A stretch of 64,000 nucleotides of DNA from Schistosoma mansoni (taxonomy: Eukaryota > Platyhelminthes > Trematoda > Strigeidida > Schistosomatidae): assembly GCF_000237925.1 (NCBI RefSeq), contig NW_017386000.1, forward strand, positions 620,001 to 684,000, read 5' to 3'. Shown piece after piece: positions 1 to 12,409 of this stretch. Both the position numbers and the translations under genes were made by a program. Within the stretch, counting starts at the first letter, position 1, and each line of letters starts with the position of its first letter. The notes below the pieces were generated by a model, which did not search any database, was not told the origin of the DNA, and saw only the letters and a program-made list of their open reading frames with translations.

Positions 1-206
1 GAGCTAGGCGAGAAGTTGCTATATAAGGGACCAGTAAGGACTCAGAGTTGACTGAAAGCTGCCGGTGCTGTTTGATGCACCCTTTGATTTAGCATGAGGA
101 CAAGGTCATAGAAGTCAGTATTCTGATTGAAGATTTTGCTACGTGATATTTGATGGGCCATAGGAGCATAACAACATTATTTATATTTAAAAATTAAAAT
201 TTTAAA

Positions 207-522
207 AGAAGTCGTAACCAGTGTAGTTCAACTGTGTTAGCTGTGAGGTGGTTACCCACAGAAGGCGACGGAAGATGGTCGTGAAATATTGTAGATTGGT
301 TGAAGTTAGATATTGTCACCGTTGGATCCCGGCTTAGTGGTCTAGAGGTTAAGCATTCGCGCGAGGCCGAAGGTCCTAGGTTCGGTTACCGCGTGCGGGA
401 TTGTGGATGAGCACCGTTGGTGAGTCTCATACTGGGGCAAAACTTCCGTCCAGTGCTTCCAGATTTCCAATGGTGGTTCGATATTGGTGGGTTCATGATC
501 TCGAAAAAAACTCATCAATCTC
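207..522 (+). repeat. SINE family B, old copy
   Basis: Has a family B head (GTAACCAGTGTAGTTCAACTG), a tRNA-like region with A-box-like GGCTTAGTGGTCTAGAGGTT at about 331-350, and a tail with CCGTCCAGTGCTTCC. The hammerhead part is decayed (core CTTGGTGAG, GAAA replaced by CAAAA). The 3' tail is only loosely similar to younger copies. Confidence 0.75.
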
Positions 523-639
523 CAAAAAACTACAGTGATGAAATATAAAAGACAAATAAGCGCTGTATAAAATTCGCGCTTCGATGAATGTATTCGCTTC
601 ACCCAGATCTTTGTTGGAATTTCATCGGAAGTAGAATGA

Positions 640-2289
640 TGCGCACTAGTTTACACTGTTATTTCGAAATAAATTTTTCAGCTTTTAATTGTAATTTAAT
701 TTGTTGCTGGTGTCCGATAAGTGCTAGGTACTTATAATATATTCTAGCTTCTTTAAATGCCTTAAATAATTACCAAGGTAATGTTATGTAATAACATCGA
801 TGATATTTAACTTTATAAAACCTTAAATAATTCTTTCCTTTGTATCATTATGAAAAATATTCCAGATGAATTAAGTGTTAGTTTATAAATTAACTGATAT
901 TGTCGCGGAAGCCATTCACAAGATTGTTTGTAACTAGTGTGTATCGAAACGTGGCGTCGAAGTTGCTGCAATTGTTAGTTGGAGTGAAGAATTTCAGTGC
1001 ATGGAAAGCACGAAGTTGAAAGAACACTTGGAGACCAGACGAGAATACATTTAAGATTGCAGAACACACTGAAAGGTGCAAATGGAAAACTGAAGGCTTT
1101 GTATTATGTATTATATAAATACTTAGTAGGTTCACGCAGTAAATACATTCTGTTGTCGTGCATCGCAATAATACCAGGGTTACCTGCCGATCTATCTTTG
1201 ACGAAAACCGAAATAAAGTATTTTTTTAGTTTATAACATTCAAATTTTCTACACAGACAATAAGACCTAGAATGGTTTGGTTTATATACAATGATTATGA
1301 CAAACTGGCCCACAAATGAAAGCAACTTTAATAACAATGTAACACGTTTTTACAGGGTATTCTTTGCTTAAATGGATTTTCGTTCGAACAGTGGGTTTAA
1401 TAAGTTCTAGTTCATTCTCGTAGATGATAGGTATTCCCGATACTTAAAACGGCAACCAAAAGCGGATGTATGAATAATGACATTGGATGTCAAATGAATG
1501 CAATTGCAAGAGGTTACAGGTTTTAGTGTACAATGCCACTGATAAGATTGTGACCCTTACCATCACAGATAAGTTGGAGCCGAATAGTTATGTTTATTAG
1601 TGTTCTGGTAAACTATTGAGAACTGAGATGCGTACCTCCGTAGACCAAATTTCTAGTTTATCAGGAGTTACTTTTCCGTTAACCTATTCGATTGGAAGGT
1701 TCACTGTGTATGCTGATGTGGTGAAATGTACGTTCTTTATATGATATGAAGTGAAATTACTATGTTTACATTTAACCAAGCACGAGTATTCCAATTTCAC
1801 TTAAATTACGAGAACTTTCAAGAGGAATAATTAATGTATACATATGTGCTGAATAAAACAGAAAAGAAAAAGTCTACAACTCGTATTTGTTGACTTTTTG
1901 TATTTCCTTGTGTGTGGTAATAGTGATAGACTAATAATGTATATTGCTTTTTGAACGGCCATTATTTGATTTACTAGGAAACCTTACAAATACAAAAATT
2001 CTAGGTTATCTACTATAAATGAATAGCTTCATAAGATCAACAAATTCCAGTATATATTTCACTTATCGAATATTAGGCATATCTAACCTATAATCTGGGA
2101 GTGGCACCATCCAAAGATTCTACATAAAGAACACTTATTAATAAATAAATTGGTTTGAACTTTTGTTCAGGAAATAACTCATATGAAAAATATATACAAA
2201 GAAATTTTATCGATTTATGAATGTTTATAACTTCACGTCCAAAAATTATCCTTTTACTAAAAATATCCGTGAATTAATGCAATTTATCA
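640..2289. other. No recognised gene; possible old repeat at 880-1240
   Basis: AT-rich sequence with short frames on both strands that overlap each other around 890-1340 and look like chance. The 880-1240 part is less AT-rich and ends near ATAAAG-like sequence, as an old retroelement tail might, but I cannot assign it. Confidence 0.4.
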
Positions 2290-2601
2290 GAAGGGGCTTT
2301 TGTGGAGATTTCAGTAATTTTTATAGTTGAATTCATGAGTCAATTGAAGCTAGACCACCATGGAAAACCTGGAAGCACTGGACGGCCGTTTCGTCCTATT
2401 GTGGGGCTCCTCAGCAGTGCGCATCCACGATCCCGCCTCGCGAGATTCAAACCCAGGACCTATCAGTCTCGCGCGCGATAGCGCTTAACCACTAGACCAC
2501 TGAGCCGGCATTCAGCGGTGTTAATGTCCAACTTTAACCGATCCACGAAGTTGAGCAACCGTTCACAATTGCCTTCAAGGAGTTGATATCTCACAACAGA
2601 C
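2290..2601 (-). repeat. SINE family B, near-complete copy with intact hammerhead core
   Basis: Read on the minus strand it has the family head, a tRNA-like region (A box as TGGTCTAGTGGTTAAG, B box as GGGTTTGAATC about 2446-2456), the hammerhead and a 3' tail ending AAAAGCCCCTTCT. tRNA-derived SINEs are transcribed by RNA polymerase III from these internal boxes; transcription here is inferred. This is the best-preserved family B copy in the window. Confidence 0.88.
2375..2420 (-). ncRNA. Type I hammerhead ribozyme, core intact (SINE family B)
   Basis: Minus strand: stem I arms GCACTG and CAGTGC pair perfectly. The core reads CTGAGGA, which fits the hammerhead consensus CUGANGA. Stem II is GCCC/GGAC with one C-A mismatch. 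GAAA follows, then stem III of two pairs (AC/GT) around a GGCC loop, and the cleavage triplet GTC just before CAGTGC. All conserved core positions are present. Short stem III hammerheads are known to cleave better as dimers. Activity is inferred. Confidence 0.78.
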
Positions 2602-2650
2602 CAAGTTTTCCATAGTCTAGCTTCAATTGACTCATGATTTCAACTATAAG
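2602..2650 (+). repeat. SINE family B 3'-tail piece, inverted to its neighbour
   Basis: GTTTTCCATAGTCTAGCTTC and the bases after it match the tail of family B on the plus strand, directly abutting the head of the minus-strand copy at 2290-2601. Confidence 0.65.
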
Positions 2651-2929
2651 ATTAATGAAATTTAACTATGTAATGCATTCCATTGTCATTCAACACATTA
2701 CTCATTTTCATATATTAGTAAATATATTTAGGACTAAAATGATCAAATCTTACTCTAACTGTAAGCTAATTTTCTTACGTGGAATAGTATTTGTTCATAT
2801 AAATGATAAAATATGATTAGTTAGAATTCATATTAGCTGGTAACTAATAAGCATGTCAACAAGAAAGCATAAAGATGTTAAAAGACTATGTTAGTGACTT
2901 GTATGATTTCAATCAAACAATAACATTTA

Positions 2930-3037
2930 AGAAGGGGGTTTTGTGGAGATTTTAGTTATTTTTATAGAGTTGAGATCATGAGTTAACTGAAGCTAGACTA
3001 CCATGGAAAACCTGGAAGCACTGGACGACCGTTTCGT
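2930..3037 (-). repeat. SINE family B, 3' half only
   Basis: Minus-strand tail from AAAACCCCCTTCTT back to ACGAAACGGTCGTCCAGTGC. Homology stops inside hammerhead stem II at about 3037; the tRNA head is absent. Confidence 0.75.
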
Positions 3038-3039
3038 AT

Positions 3040-3930
3040 ATGAATATTTAATGACAGTTTTTAACTAATAAGAAACTATAAATAGTTCATTACTGAGTAA
3101 TTACAACATTAAAAGCTTTACCATTTTATAAAATGCTACAATTTAACTATAAATCTATTTCACTCTTTATGAGTAAACTGCAATACCTAAATGTTTTACA
3201 TTAGTTTCGTTAGATATCAGGTGAATCATTTTAATGAACTATTCAATTACAATTTACTTATAACGAAATAATCAAAAAAGAAACGATGCACAGTTTACTG
3301 ATCTAGTCAATGAAATAGAATTCAATGATGAAATCTATAACTGGTATTTATAAAATCACGTAATTTGTATCATTTGTAATTACTAGCTACTATGGGTCGA
3401 TCTTAATAAAATTTATACTTGGTGTATTTAACACTGATGCAACATAGTTTGTTGAATATGAAACACAATTTTATATTATTTTATAAAGGCTTAAATAAGT
3501 CATGTTTTAATGAACGTGATGACGTTATGCTTTAAAAATGGTGAACGTTTGCATCTGTTACGACATATATACTTCAAAATTTTATTATTTGCAAATTAGA
3601 AAGGTCATTTAATAAAGGTCAAAATGATTTGGAGTAAAGTGTCCAGTCACAATCAGTATAATAGTAATATATCAAAAATGAAAATGCAAAAATTCATGTG
3701 AATAAAATGCGTAGTAGGAGAATTTCAACTTGTCAATTGAGATAATAATGATAATAGCAATAGTAATAATAATAATATTGTTGTGTGAATATAATATGTA
3801 ATAAAAGGGGTGTTATGAAGGTAATTGCGGTGAAAAAAGAATTTATGTGCATTCGGAATGATGGATGTGAAAATTAAGATACAGGTAATCGAAAAAGGGG
3901 GCTAAGAGGTTTATAATATTCAGTTTAGGT
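3040..3930. other. No recognised gene
   Basis: AT-rich intergenic sequence with a short ATA/ATG-rich low-complexity patch near 3740-3780. I see nothing else I can support. Confidence 0.4.
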
Positions 3931-3934
3931 AGCC

Positions 3935-5275
3935 GTTGATTCAGTTGTAGGCTAAGGTAAGCATAGAGGCTAGATATACCTTTTCTGGATACATAAGTTT
4001 GGTTTTCTGGAGTTGATTCATATGGTTACGGCTATGTAGAGTAACTGTAATCTAGCTCCTTGAGGTAGATTTTTTGGAAACTTGATATAAAATAGAGGAA
4101 GCTTCCTCTGTATTGATATGATGTTCGCTATCTACCAAGTGAGAAACGATGGCGCTGGTAATCGGTTTGGTGACTCCATTTCCTAACTATGCTGGTACAC
4201 GTTCACGAACACGCAAGGATAAAGCCCTCTGAGTACGGCTTATGTGAATAGCTACACAGGAGCAGTTGAATTAGTATACACATATGGAGGAGCCCATTAT
4301 CGGTAACCCATCCTTGATTAGTTGTGTGAATACTGGTTTAGTTGGAGAAAGTATATGTAGTTTGGTGGCGTGAAACGTCCTTTCAACAGATCTTTCGAGT
4401 CGACGTGTTCAAATATCACCCGCTATGCCCCCTTTAAAGTCCAGTCTCAGATATGGGGCTTTTTTACTGACAGGGTCACAATTTCTTCTTTTTTTATTAA
4501 TATTTTCTACCAGGTATTTTTTAACGAAATTATCTAGATAGCCATTATTTCGTAATGTGTTCTTAGGTATATCTATTTCGCTATCGACACTGTCCTCAGA
4601 ACATAACAGCTAGATTCTGTGGCTGAGACATTTAACCGAGTTTATTTCGTATTGAAGAGGTGTGAAGCTTTGGAAATGGGTATACTGACCCGTCCATCCA
4701 TTCTTTCTAAATATATTTCGTTTTATGGAACAGTCTATCCTTCTAGAAAGCAGGACATCAAGGAAACCTATACTGTCCCCTTTCTCCTCCTCGCTGGTAA
4801 GTTTAGTAACTGGTAAGAATTTCTGGTTAGCGTTTTTTTAGCCAGTTGGTTTTCTACGGGATGGGGTCGCTAACCCATGCCCAACTCTCCTCCTTTATCC
4901 GGGCTTGGGACCGGCAGTAGCCCTCGGAGGAGCTACAGGCGGAGTTACGTTTTATAACTGGGTGCACGTTACTGAAAAAGTCCAACATTTCTTGTTTGTC
5001 GACAATTTCGTCACATACGATTAGTGTGTCATCTATGTATCAACAGCAATAATTTAGCTTACTTGGGATGTCTTTTAACGATCCATTTCCTAGTTTCACC
5101 AGAAAAATATCGGGCCTAGAGGTGATCTCATTGCTACTCTTTCTACTAGTCTGTAAAATTCATGTCCATCAACATAAAGAGCATACACCACACAACTATC
5201 ACGAATTCCCTGTACTGACACCATATTACCGCTTTTAAACACAGTATTGGTTGATGAAATCGTCTTAAAGTAATT
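3935..5275 (-). mobile_element. Penelope-like retroelement remnant (RT plus GIY-YIG endonuclease)
   Basis: Minus-strand translation shows Penelope-type reverse transcriptase segments: MRSPLGPIFF (near 5120), YIDDTLIVCDEIVDKQEMLD (near 5010) and GFLDVLLSRR (near 4760), then WTGQYTHFQS (near 4695). Toward the 3' side, around 4060-4290, it resembles the GIY-YIG nuclease domain that canonical Penelope-like elements carry after the RT. The copy is broken in several places and 5'-truncated. A 5'-leader piece of an RTE LINE interrupts it at about 4826-4962. It looks old. Confidence 0.75.
4826..4962 (+). mobile_element. RTE LINE 5'-leader fragment inserted in the Penelope-like element
   Basis: GGTTTTCTACGGGATGGGGT, then CGCTAACCC, CTCCTCCTTTA, CCGGGCTTGG and CCGGCAGTA match the leader of the near-complete RTE copy at 40.8-40.9 kb (there on the minus strand). 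No coding part follows, so only the leader is present. Confidence 0.7.
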
Positions 5276-5289
5276 ATTTATTTTATAGA

Positions 5290-7470
5290 TGACTATTGTT
5301 TAAATCCATGAATTCATTTGTGGCTGTGAATTAAGTAGATGAACCGAATAAATATTTCTGTATATTCCAATTTTTCATAAATACTATTATTTGTATAAAC
5401 TATGAATATTATGTAATACTTCAAAATTAATAATTGATTATTACATTATTTTGATCGGAACTGTACATATCCCGTGAGCAGAAGTGTTATTTTCAAAAAA
5501 AATGGTGTTTTTAAATGCCGTTGATCATTGGTTTAACTACTGTATTATCCTAAGCTTAAAAGATTGATTCTCACACCAAACCGACCAAATGAATAATTTT
5601 TAAACTCCGATGTGGATGCTATAAAAGACAGTTGAAAAGTTTCAAAATGAAATGAAACAAGTTTCCACTATTCTCCAGTTTTCTTTGATTCTATAACTTA
5701 GGAGTAAAATATTGCTGAGTGTGAAATATTACCGAGAGCCATTGGAAGTGTCATTTTATTTGTCCAATTTAAAATAGCACTTTATGTCATTAGAGTGCTG
5801 ACCACATATATATGTATCAACGAAATTTTTATATGTGTGTAAGTAGATATCTGTTCTATCTCTGTACTATAACACTAAATAAGGACCCGATTGAGAATGT
5901 AATTCATTTTATTGACCCTTTTGTAAAACCCCACTAGTTACCATTTCTCCAACTAATCAGGTGTCGAAATCGATATTAATAGCAGCTAGTGTTCTAAATG
6001 TTTGACTTATTTTTGATGAAAAATGAAATTTAATTCGCTTATTGATCTATTTCATATACTAGAGTGTATAACCAGTTCAACGAGAAAGTCCTTCATAACT
6101 TACTGAATATTATCAATTCATTTGCATTAAACATACATACTGTATTCAATCATGCACTTGTTTACAACCTAAAATAACGATGAATTAAGTATTCTAGTAT
6201 CTACCTTGAAGTTGTGTTTTACCACACAAACTGACAGCAAAAGAAATGTTCTTGCGGACTTTTTTATTTTCAGCTAAACTTTGGATTGATTAGCAAGAGA
6301 GCTAAGGATTTTCAAAATGGAATGTAATATGCCACCGTCAATGAATGCGAATTATTCACATGGGGGAATAATTTGCTATTGACTTTCTATATATATTTAT
6401 CTTGTTATCTATCTGATAATAGATTGTTAGTTCGTTGATTATGAATAAAGTGATTATCGTCATTTACATTTGAATAAACGTTGATTATTAAGTCTATAAT
6501 TTACTGGTCTATAAACTTTTATAAATGTAGTTTTATGTCCAAGTACTTGCTATACAGAATTATTTCTTCAAGACGAATAAAGACGAAATAAATGCACTGT
6601 TTTTCATGTATAGTATAGTATTATCAGAGAGCTGACGTATATGTGCATGGTTTCATTTCCATGAAAAATGATAAAAGGACATAATTGTAAGACTTCTGAA
6701 TAGAATTAAATTAGCTAAAGTAAGCCAAAGTGATTTTACTGAAATGTAGTGAAGATAGAGGGATATTTGGATACCATTAATAATGAACAACACAATTGTG
6801 CACACTTTTGTAATCACTCACTAAATCAATGGGAAATCTTCCATCATCTTGTTTTTTAGTTTCTCAAATATTTGCACTATCCTTAAATGTTCTAGCTTAT
6901 TATCAACATTTCCTTCGAAATCAAGTCATATGTTAATCATTATCAACTATTTCATTTGCTGTACTGAAGAAGCCCAGTATTCTTCAAGTATGATACAACT
7001 TTTCAGAACCAACAGTTTATCATAAGTGTTTTAATGATGAATGAAAATATTACTGATTCATGAACATTATTCAATTTACTTTCACATGTCTTATTATTCA
7101 ACACCTAAATCTTAAATGATTCTGATATTACAGTCGGATAACATATTGGTTGACAAAAAAAACTCACTTTTAATTACTGTCAACCAATGAAGATTTATCC
7201 ACATAGCTGTGTATTACTTTATATTCCTTTTTTATTAAATACCTCTTGATAGTAGTTAGAGGTAAAGTTTTGAATACTCATTTAATTCTACTTCAGATTC
7301 ATTGGATAATTGAATTTACAACCCGAATAACTGCCAACTTTCCGGACACAACAGCTGAGATTTAATCTAAGCATAATTATATCATAAAAGTAATATCATG
7401 ATTTGCTATTTGTAATTTCTGTACAAAATAGTTCTTATTTTCATAATCTTTGAAAGAATAAAATTTATAT
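5290..7470. other. No recognised gene
   Basis: Over 2 kb of AT-rich DNA. No frame with convincing codon use, no A/B boxes and no repeat shared with the rest of the window that I can see. Confidence 0.45.
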
Positions 7471-7474
7471 TAAC

Positions 7475-7632
7475 TAGGAATAATATATTTGTAAAATCTC
7501 AATGAATGAATTTGAAGTAAATCCAACGTTTCGCCTGGCAATTCCTTGAAAAAGCTCGGACCAGATATCCAAGTGAAACGTTGGATTTAATTCAAATTCA
7601 TTCGCTGAAATTTTACAAATATATTGTTCCTA
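7475..7632. repeat. Foldback repeat with about 64-nt inverted arms
   Basis: The left arm (about 7475-7538, starting TAGGAATAATATATTTGTAA) is the inverse of the right arm (about 7569-7632, ending ACAAATATATTGTTCCTA), with few mismatches. A roughly 30-nt loop separates them. The inner arms read CCAACGTTTCGCC and GTGAAACGTTGG. It could be a MITE-like element or the inverted end of a retroelement. Confidence 0.75.
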
Positions 7633-7819
7633 TTTAATGTCTTACATCAACACTTGGCACCCAAATACTGTGAAACTATTCGCTCTAATTTAGACGAAAG
7701 TTCTTATATAAAATTTATATATTTCTCGGTTGTGATCTAGAAGTTTATATTCTATTGGAATAATATATAAAGTCAATATTTTCACAAATAAATTATCATT
7801 TTTTACAGTACATCCTTAA

Positions 7820-8080
7820 TAAAAATATCTAAATAAGATTGTGGTGTGTACTCCTTATACGGACAGATATATGTAGTACGTAGTAGGTATTCAAAGTAGA
7901 ATTCTTCCTGGTAGAACAGGAGAATGCAGAGAGGAAAAATAAAAGGCAGAAAGAAACCAGAGCGACAACAGGAATAAAAGGAAAGTGAAATTTGCAAAGG
8001 GAAACTCAAGGAAGATATAAACGCAGTGTATTCAATGTAATGTTTTCATACCTTACATATTCAGAGTGTAATTTTTCCCA
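7820..8080. repeat. Dispersed repeat E, copy 1
   Basis: Shares GTGGTGTGTACTCCTTATAC...AGTAGGTA and a GTATTCAATGTAATGTTTTCA...TCAGAGTGTAAT end with 48420-48640. Both ends and the length are compatible with an LTR-like terminal repeat, but no coding partner is present. Family unknown; it looks old. Confidence 0.4.
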
Positions 8081-8289
8081 GCTCAGTTGATTTTAGCCTA
8101 TTAGCGTCTCATCTCTATGCTATCAATGTCTAAAGTTTTTACAGGATAGGGATTTCGAGGTGACAGAAATTCGAGGAAGCAGTTGTGCAGGGTCTCTTAA
8201 GAGAACAGATGTTGTTGTGAGTGGACAAGTCGAGGCGAAGATAAATGATTTGGGACAATTACTTGTTGTTGTTTACTTGTATCTGGAAT

Positions 8290-8478
8290 TGATCAGTCTC
8301 TTGTTGGCATATGTGCATCCTGTGTGGACTGCCTCGATATAACCTTAATTCACAAGCGTTATAAACAAAGATGAATAGTAGGTAGCAGCGGAATCCAGGA
8401 CGCGCGTTTCGTTCTATTTGTCACTGGACGCACCTGAATCTCAGAGTTGATGTTCACTGCTAGCCACTATCCATCTTT
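8290..8478 (-). repeat. SINE family A (hammerhead type), inverted-head variant
   Basis: Read on the minus strand: CAAAGATGGATAGTGGCTAG, AACATCAACTCTG, a damaged hammerhead (GAACGAAACGCGCGTCCTGG kept, much of the CTGATGAG side lost), then the normal 3' end and the start of a following unit. The tRNA-like head expected before AACATCAACTCTG is replaced by the inverse of the unit's own 3' end. Confidence 0.75.
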
Positions 8479-8479
8479 G

Positions 8480-9600
8480 ATTTGGGACATTGTTTGTTTT
8501 TATTGTAACTGAGAGTTTATTCATTTTGAGGTGACCTTCGTAATGACCTTATATATAGACTGGACTTGTCTTTATGTGTGGTGGAGATTCGATTTACAGT
8601 TAATTGATATCTTTAATACGCTAGAAAACGCGATATATTTTCGTGACAGTTAAACTATCCTTGCGGACAGCTATCCTAACGGCTCGACTGAAAAACTTAC
8701 TATGTCGATGTCAATTGGTTACACAGAACGCCCTTCACAAGGTTCAATGAGAAAGCGAGAAGATGATAATAATACCAACCTTCAACTGCCTCCATACATC
8801 TAACTCAAAAGTTTTATTGGTTGAATATATGAATGACGAGACCGTAATGTACCACAACTGGGAAAACGCAATATATATCCAAATAGAAAATTTAACGTAC
8901 AAAATTGCGATAATAGTCTTATGACTAGATTGCGATAACTTGAGAATAGAAGATGTGACGACAGTTTATTGGGTCAAACAAAAGCTTGCAATTAGGGCAA
9001 TTCGAAAGCTGAATGTTAGTAACTATACATTAAGAAATTAATGTATAAATGTCTCGAAGTATGGCTTTAAAAATTTACCATTATTATTTGTCTCTCCAAA
9101 ATAGTTTACTATATACAACTGGGTCTGTCAGAGACTTGTCATTTTCACAGATCAAAAAGTAAAAAAACAGAAGGATATTTTCACCTGTTCTTCATTTAAA
9201 CGAAGATATATTCAACCAAAGGGAAGTGACATTTATTGGAAAAAAGGGATTTCAATTTCATATAATTTAGTCCTAATAAAATTAGTTGATCAAACAATAT
9301 TCACCATTTGATTCATCTGTAAATTATAAGTGAAAAAACTCTCCATACCGAGTTTTGTCTTACAAGATTTTCTGTTTTAATGACCATTTAATTTAATGTA
9401 TTCTGTAACCTTATGTCTCCCGCAATGTACTAAATGTAGTAAATTCACTGATCTTTTGATAAATTTTAAATGTTATTGATGACAAAGTTTCTCTGTCATA
9501 ACTTGTTATTACGCTTTTACTACAACTAGTTGGTGGCAATTTAGTCTAACATCTTGACATTTTTTGTCACTCAATGGTTTGGTACTGTTATAAAGGTAGG
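8480..9600. other. No recognised gene
   Basis: AT-rich intergenic sequence; nothing in it that I can assign. Confidence 0.4.
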
Positions 9601-9605
9601 ATGCT

Positions 9606-9937
9606 TGTTATAACGCTAGGGTTTCTTGTTATAACAGTCCTTTCACTTTTTACACCTATGTCGGACATTAATTTAGTTTAGACGAATATCTACACTAGAT
9701 TCCCACCCAGTGTCTATTCTACAGGACTTCAACACAACTCAGATCAAGAACACGAGATTAGCCTGACTATAACGTCAATATATTTCCACACCAAAACCCG
9801 ACACAATTCAACAACAAGAACAGTTAATCAATAATAATGAAGATAGGGGAATATATAACACATATAACACCTGTCACACTATCTACATGTCTGACTCAGC
9901 AAAACAACAAATCATTGTCATTCTCGCCCATACATCA
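9606..9937 (+). repeat. LTR-like fossil, copy 1 (solo)
   Basis: About 332 bp starting TGTTATAACGCTAGGG and ending TACATCA, so TG...CA bounded. Nearly identical over its length to 21566-21897 in the same orientation. No gag or pol lies beside either copy, so both look like solo terminal repeats of an LTR retrotransposon. Their close match suggests moderate age. Family not determined. Confidence 0.55.
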
Positions 9938-9954
9938 GGTGCACTCCTGTTGGT

Positions 9955-10277
9955 AATATCACGCACCCATCGTCCACTGTACTTAGTGGGTAACTGTCTC
10001 AAACTCGACATGGTTGAACTATACTGGTCACGGCTTTTCATTAGAGCTTACGAATCATCTCTCGAAATTAGTCGCAAGACAGTATATGACTAACTGCTAT
10101 AGGAGGTTTGTAGAGATTTCTCTGAATTTCATAATTGACATCAGGGAATTATCTCAGTTAATAATCATGTACTCTCTGGTGATTCCTAAGATCTAATGAG
10201 AATCTGTGACCAGTATAGTTCAACCATGTTGAGTTTGAGACAGCTACCCACTAAGTACAGTGGAAGATGGGTGCATC
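9955..10277. repeat. Inverted pair of SINE family B heads
   Basis: 9955-10027 (minus) and about 10203-10277 (plus) are inverse copies of the family B head (GACCAGTATAGTTCAACCAT and TACCCACTAAGTACAGTGG). Between them, about 10095-10165 resembles the family B tail. The whole forms a palindrome with a roughly 175-nt centre. Confidence 0.7.
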
Positions 10278-10599
10278 ATATTAACAATAAGAGTGTATCA
10301 AACCATTGAGTGACAAAAAATGTAATGATATTAGACTGATTTTCTGCTAATTTATTGTAGGGAAAGTGTGATTGTATATAAATTTGGATTTATTTGTTTC
10401 AAAAAAATTTAAACTGAGTTCAAAATGAAGTAATTAATCGCAAAAGTCAAGATTTACGTCTTGTATTATGTTTTTTGTACCTTATCAGAATGGAACTAGA
10501 AAACATATAAAGTAACAACAGTGTTGACGTTTTAGTAGGCCGTTGATCTAACTCCGATTTGGATGGACGTATGAATAGGCTATGAACATAAATCTTTTG

Positions 10600-11130
10600 T
10601 TTAATTCTTTATATTAATTAGGCTAAGCCTGTTTGTGCAACAACTGTGATAAGAAGCCTAATTCGGGTTGCATTGGATGAATTTATTTCAAGCACTTGTT
10701 TATGCAGACGGATATCCAGAATAAAAAGCGGGAATGCGAAGCGAAGGCAAGAGTACCATCTGGTTTTGATAAAGCGTGATTCAACATTTATAGACAGACA
10801 AGAATAAGTTATAGATACGTAATGAATAGGGTAAGCAATGTACACACATACACTCAAATAAAGACGGTCTAGGCTAGTAAGGAAATAATTGACAAGGTAA
10901 AAATGTGACTCAAGAGGAATGCATAAACTGATCTGTCTGGAAGCTAAAATAAATCCTATGAGTTTGACATAGTACTAGACATTGAAACTTACTTGTAATG
11001 AATACCTGCATCTTCAGAAAAGAGGTAATTAATGATGAGATGTACAAATGTATAGAATATCGTGTGGCATAGTGCAGGTTGCTCTGTCGTACTATAGTGA
11101 ACAAGGAAACGAGTGGGGACAATCGAATGT
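10600..11130 (+). repeat. Dispersed repeat D, copy 1
   Basis: CATTTATAGACAGACAAGAA, GGTAAGCAATGTACACACAT and GGAAATAATTGACAAGG match 27614-27810 and, more weakly, 30880-30960. Probably an old retroelement end; family unknown. Confidence 0.45.
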
Positions 11131-11139
11131 ACTTTGGCA

Positions 11140-12400
11140 CAAAATTACAGAATATCCCACTAAAATCTGAGAACCATATAGCAAATAGTTAATTTGCACA
11201 ATATCAATCAACTGTCTCAAACTTGGCTGTTTCTTTTGCAAATATCAGTCCATTGCTTCAGATTGAATTGTTCATGCATTTTCATACCAATTGCGTTTCG
11301 TTGCCGTCCTTTCCTTATCAATCTTCTACTGAGATACATTCTATGCCTAACCATCGTTATATACTATTTATGCGGATATAAGTAACCAACACCACAATAC
11401 AACTCATAAAGTTATTGCAAAAGAGTCAAAGGAACACAGTCATGTTCGTGATAAAGCTAATATAAATGGGAGAAAGTAATCTGCAGAATTAATGGTCAAT
11501 CAGTCTCATCAACAGAAGTGATATGTCAAATCGTAGCAACGGTATAAGACGGTTTGTTATATGAAGTATCAGCTCGACTTCTAGTCATAATATAAATGAG
11601 ATAAATAGTTCAGTACACAAGATATGACCACCAGGCCCCCCAACTATGTTCAAGTACATTGAATGCACTAGAACTACCATCTGAATAGAAAACGACTATG
11701 AGAGAAGAGAACTTCCTCATAAATCTTGGTGAATCAGGCGAATAAAGAATTTTGATGTTTTCTACAACTCATAATGTGCAACTGTTGCAATAGCGTTCTC
11801 ATTAGTAACCTGATGGGACATTCAAGACCTCTCTCCCTTTATTGATTCAGTTCTACACAAGTCATGCTATGAACTTCAATACAATTTTTCTTGCTTTGCA
11901 TTCTGCTGAATGTAAAAGCACTATTCCTTGCAAACACACCTTTAACAAACTGAATGGACTAAATCTGACTTTAAATGTATCAACTATCATGACTGATTAC
12001 GACAATCCAGCTTTATCAGCATTTCAACTAGTATATCCTAATCCAATACAACACGGTTGTTTATTTAGTCTGAACCTACGCACATGATCGAGACTTCAAC
12101 AATCAGCAAACATTCAGCAAGGTTGAATGTCAGATGAGGATCTAGTTGTGCAGACTCCTCAGTTGCCAAGATTAGCATTTTATGGGTCTCAGCCAAATGG
12201 AGTCTTCATTCTAAGTAGGGAATTGAGTGAAAATCTAAATGTTACCAAATTATTTTGAAGACGTGTTGGTCGACGGGTTAGAAAGTTGTGGAAGCCACAG
12301 AAAACAGATTTCCTAAGTTGTCTTGTAGGATATACGATTTCACGCGATCAGTTTTCATAGACTTTTCGTTATACACTTAACGTGTGAAAAACAGACTGAC
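11140..12400. other. No recognised gene
   Basis: AT-rich. An open frame at 11842-12087 shows no family I know and no good start or splice context. Confidence 0.4.
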
Positions 12401-12409
12401 TCTATAAAC

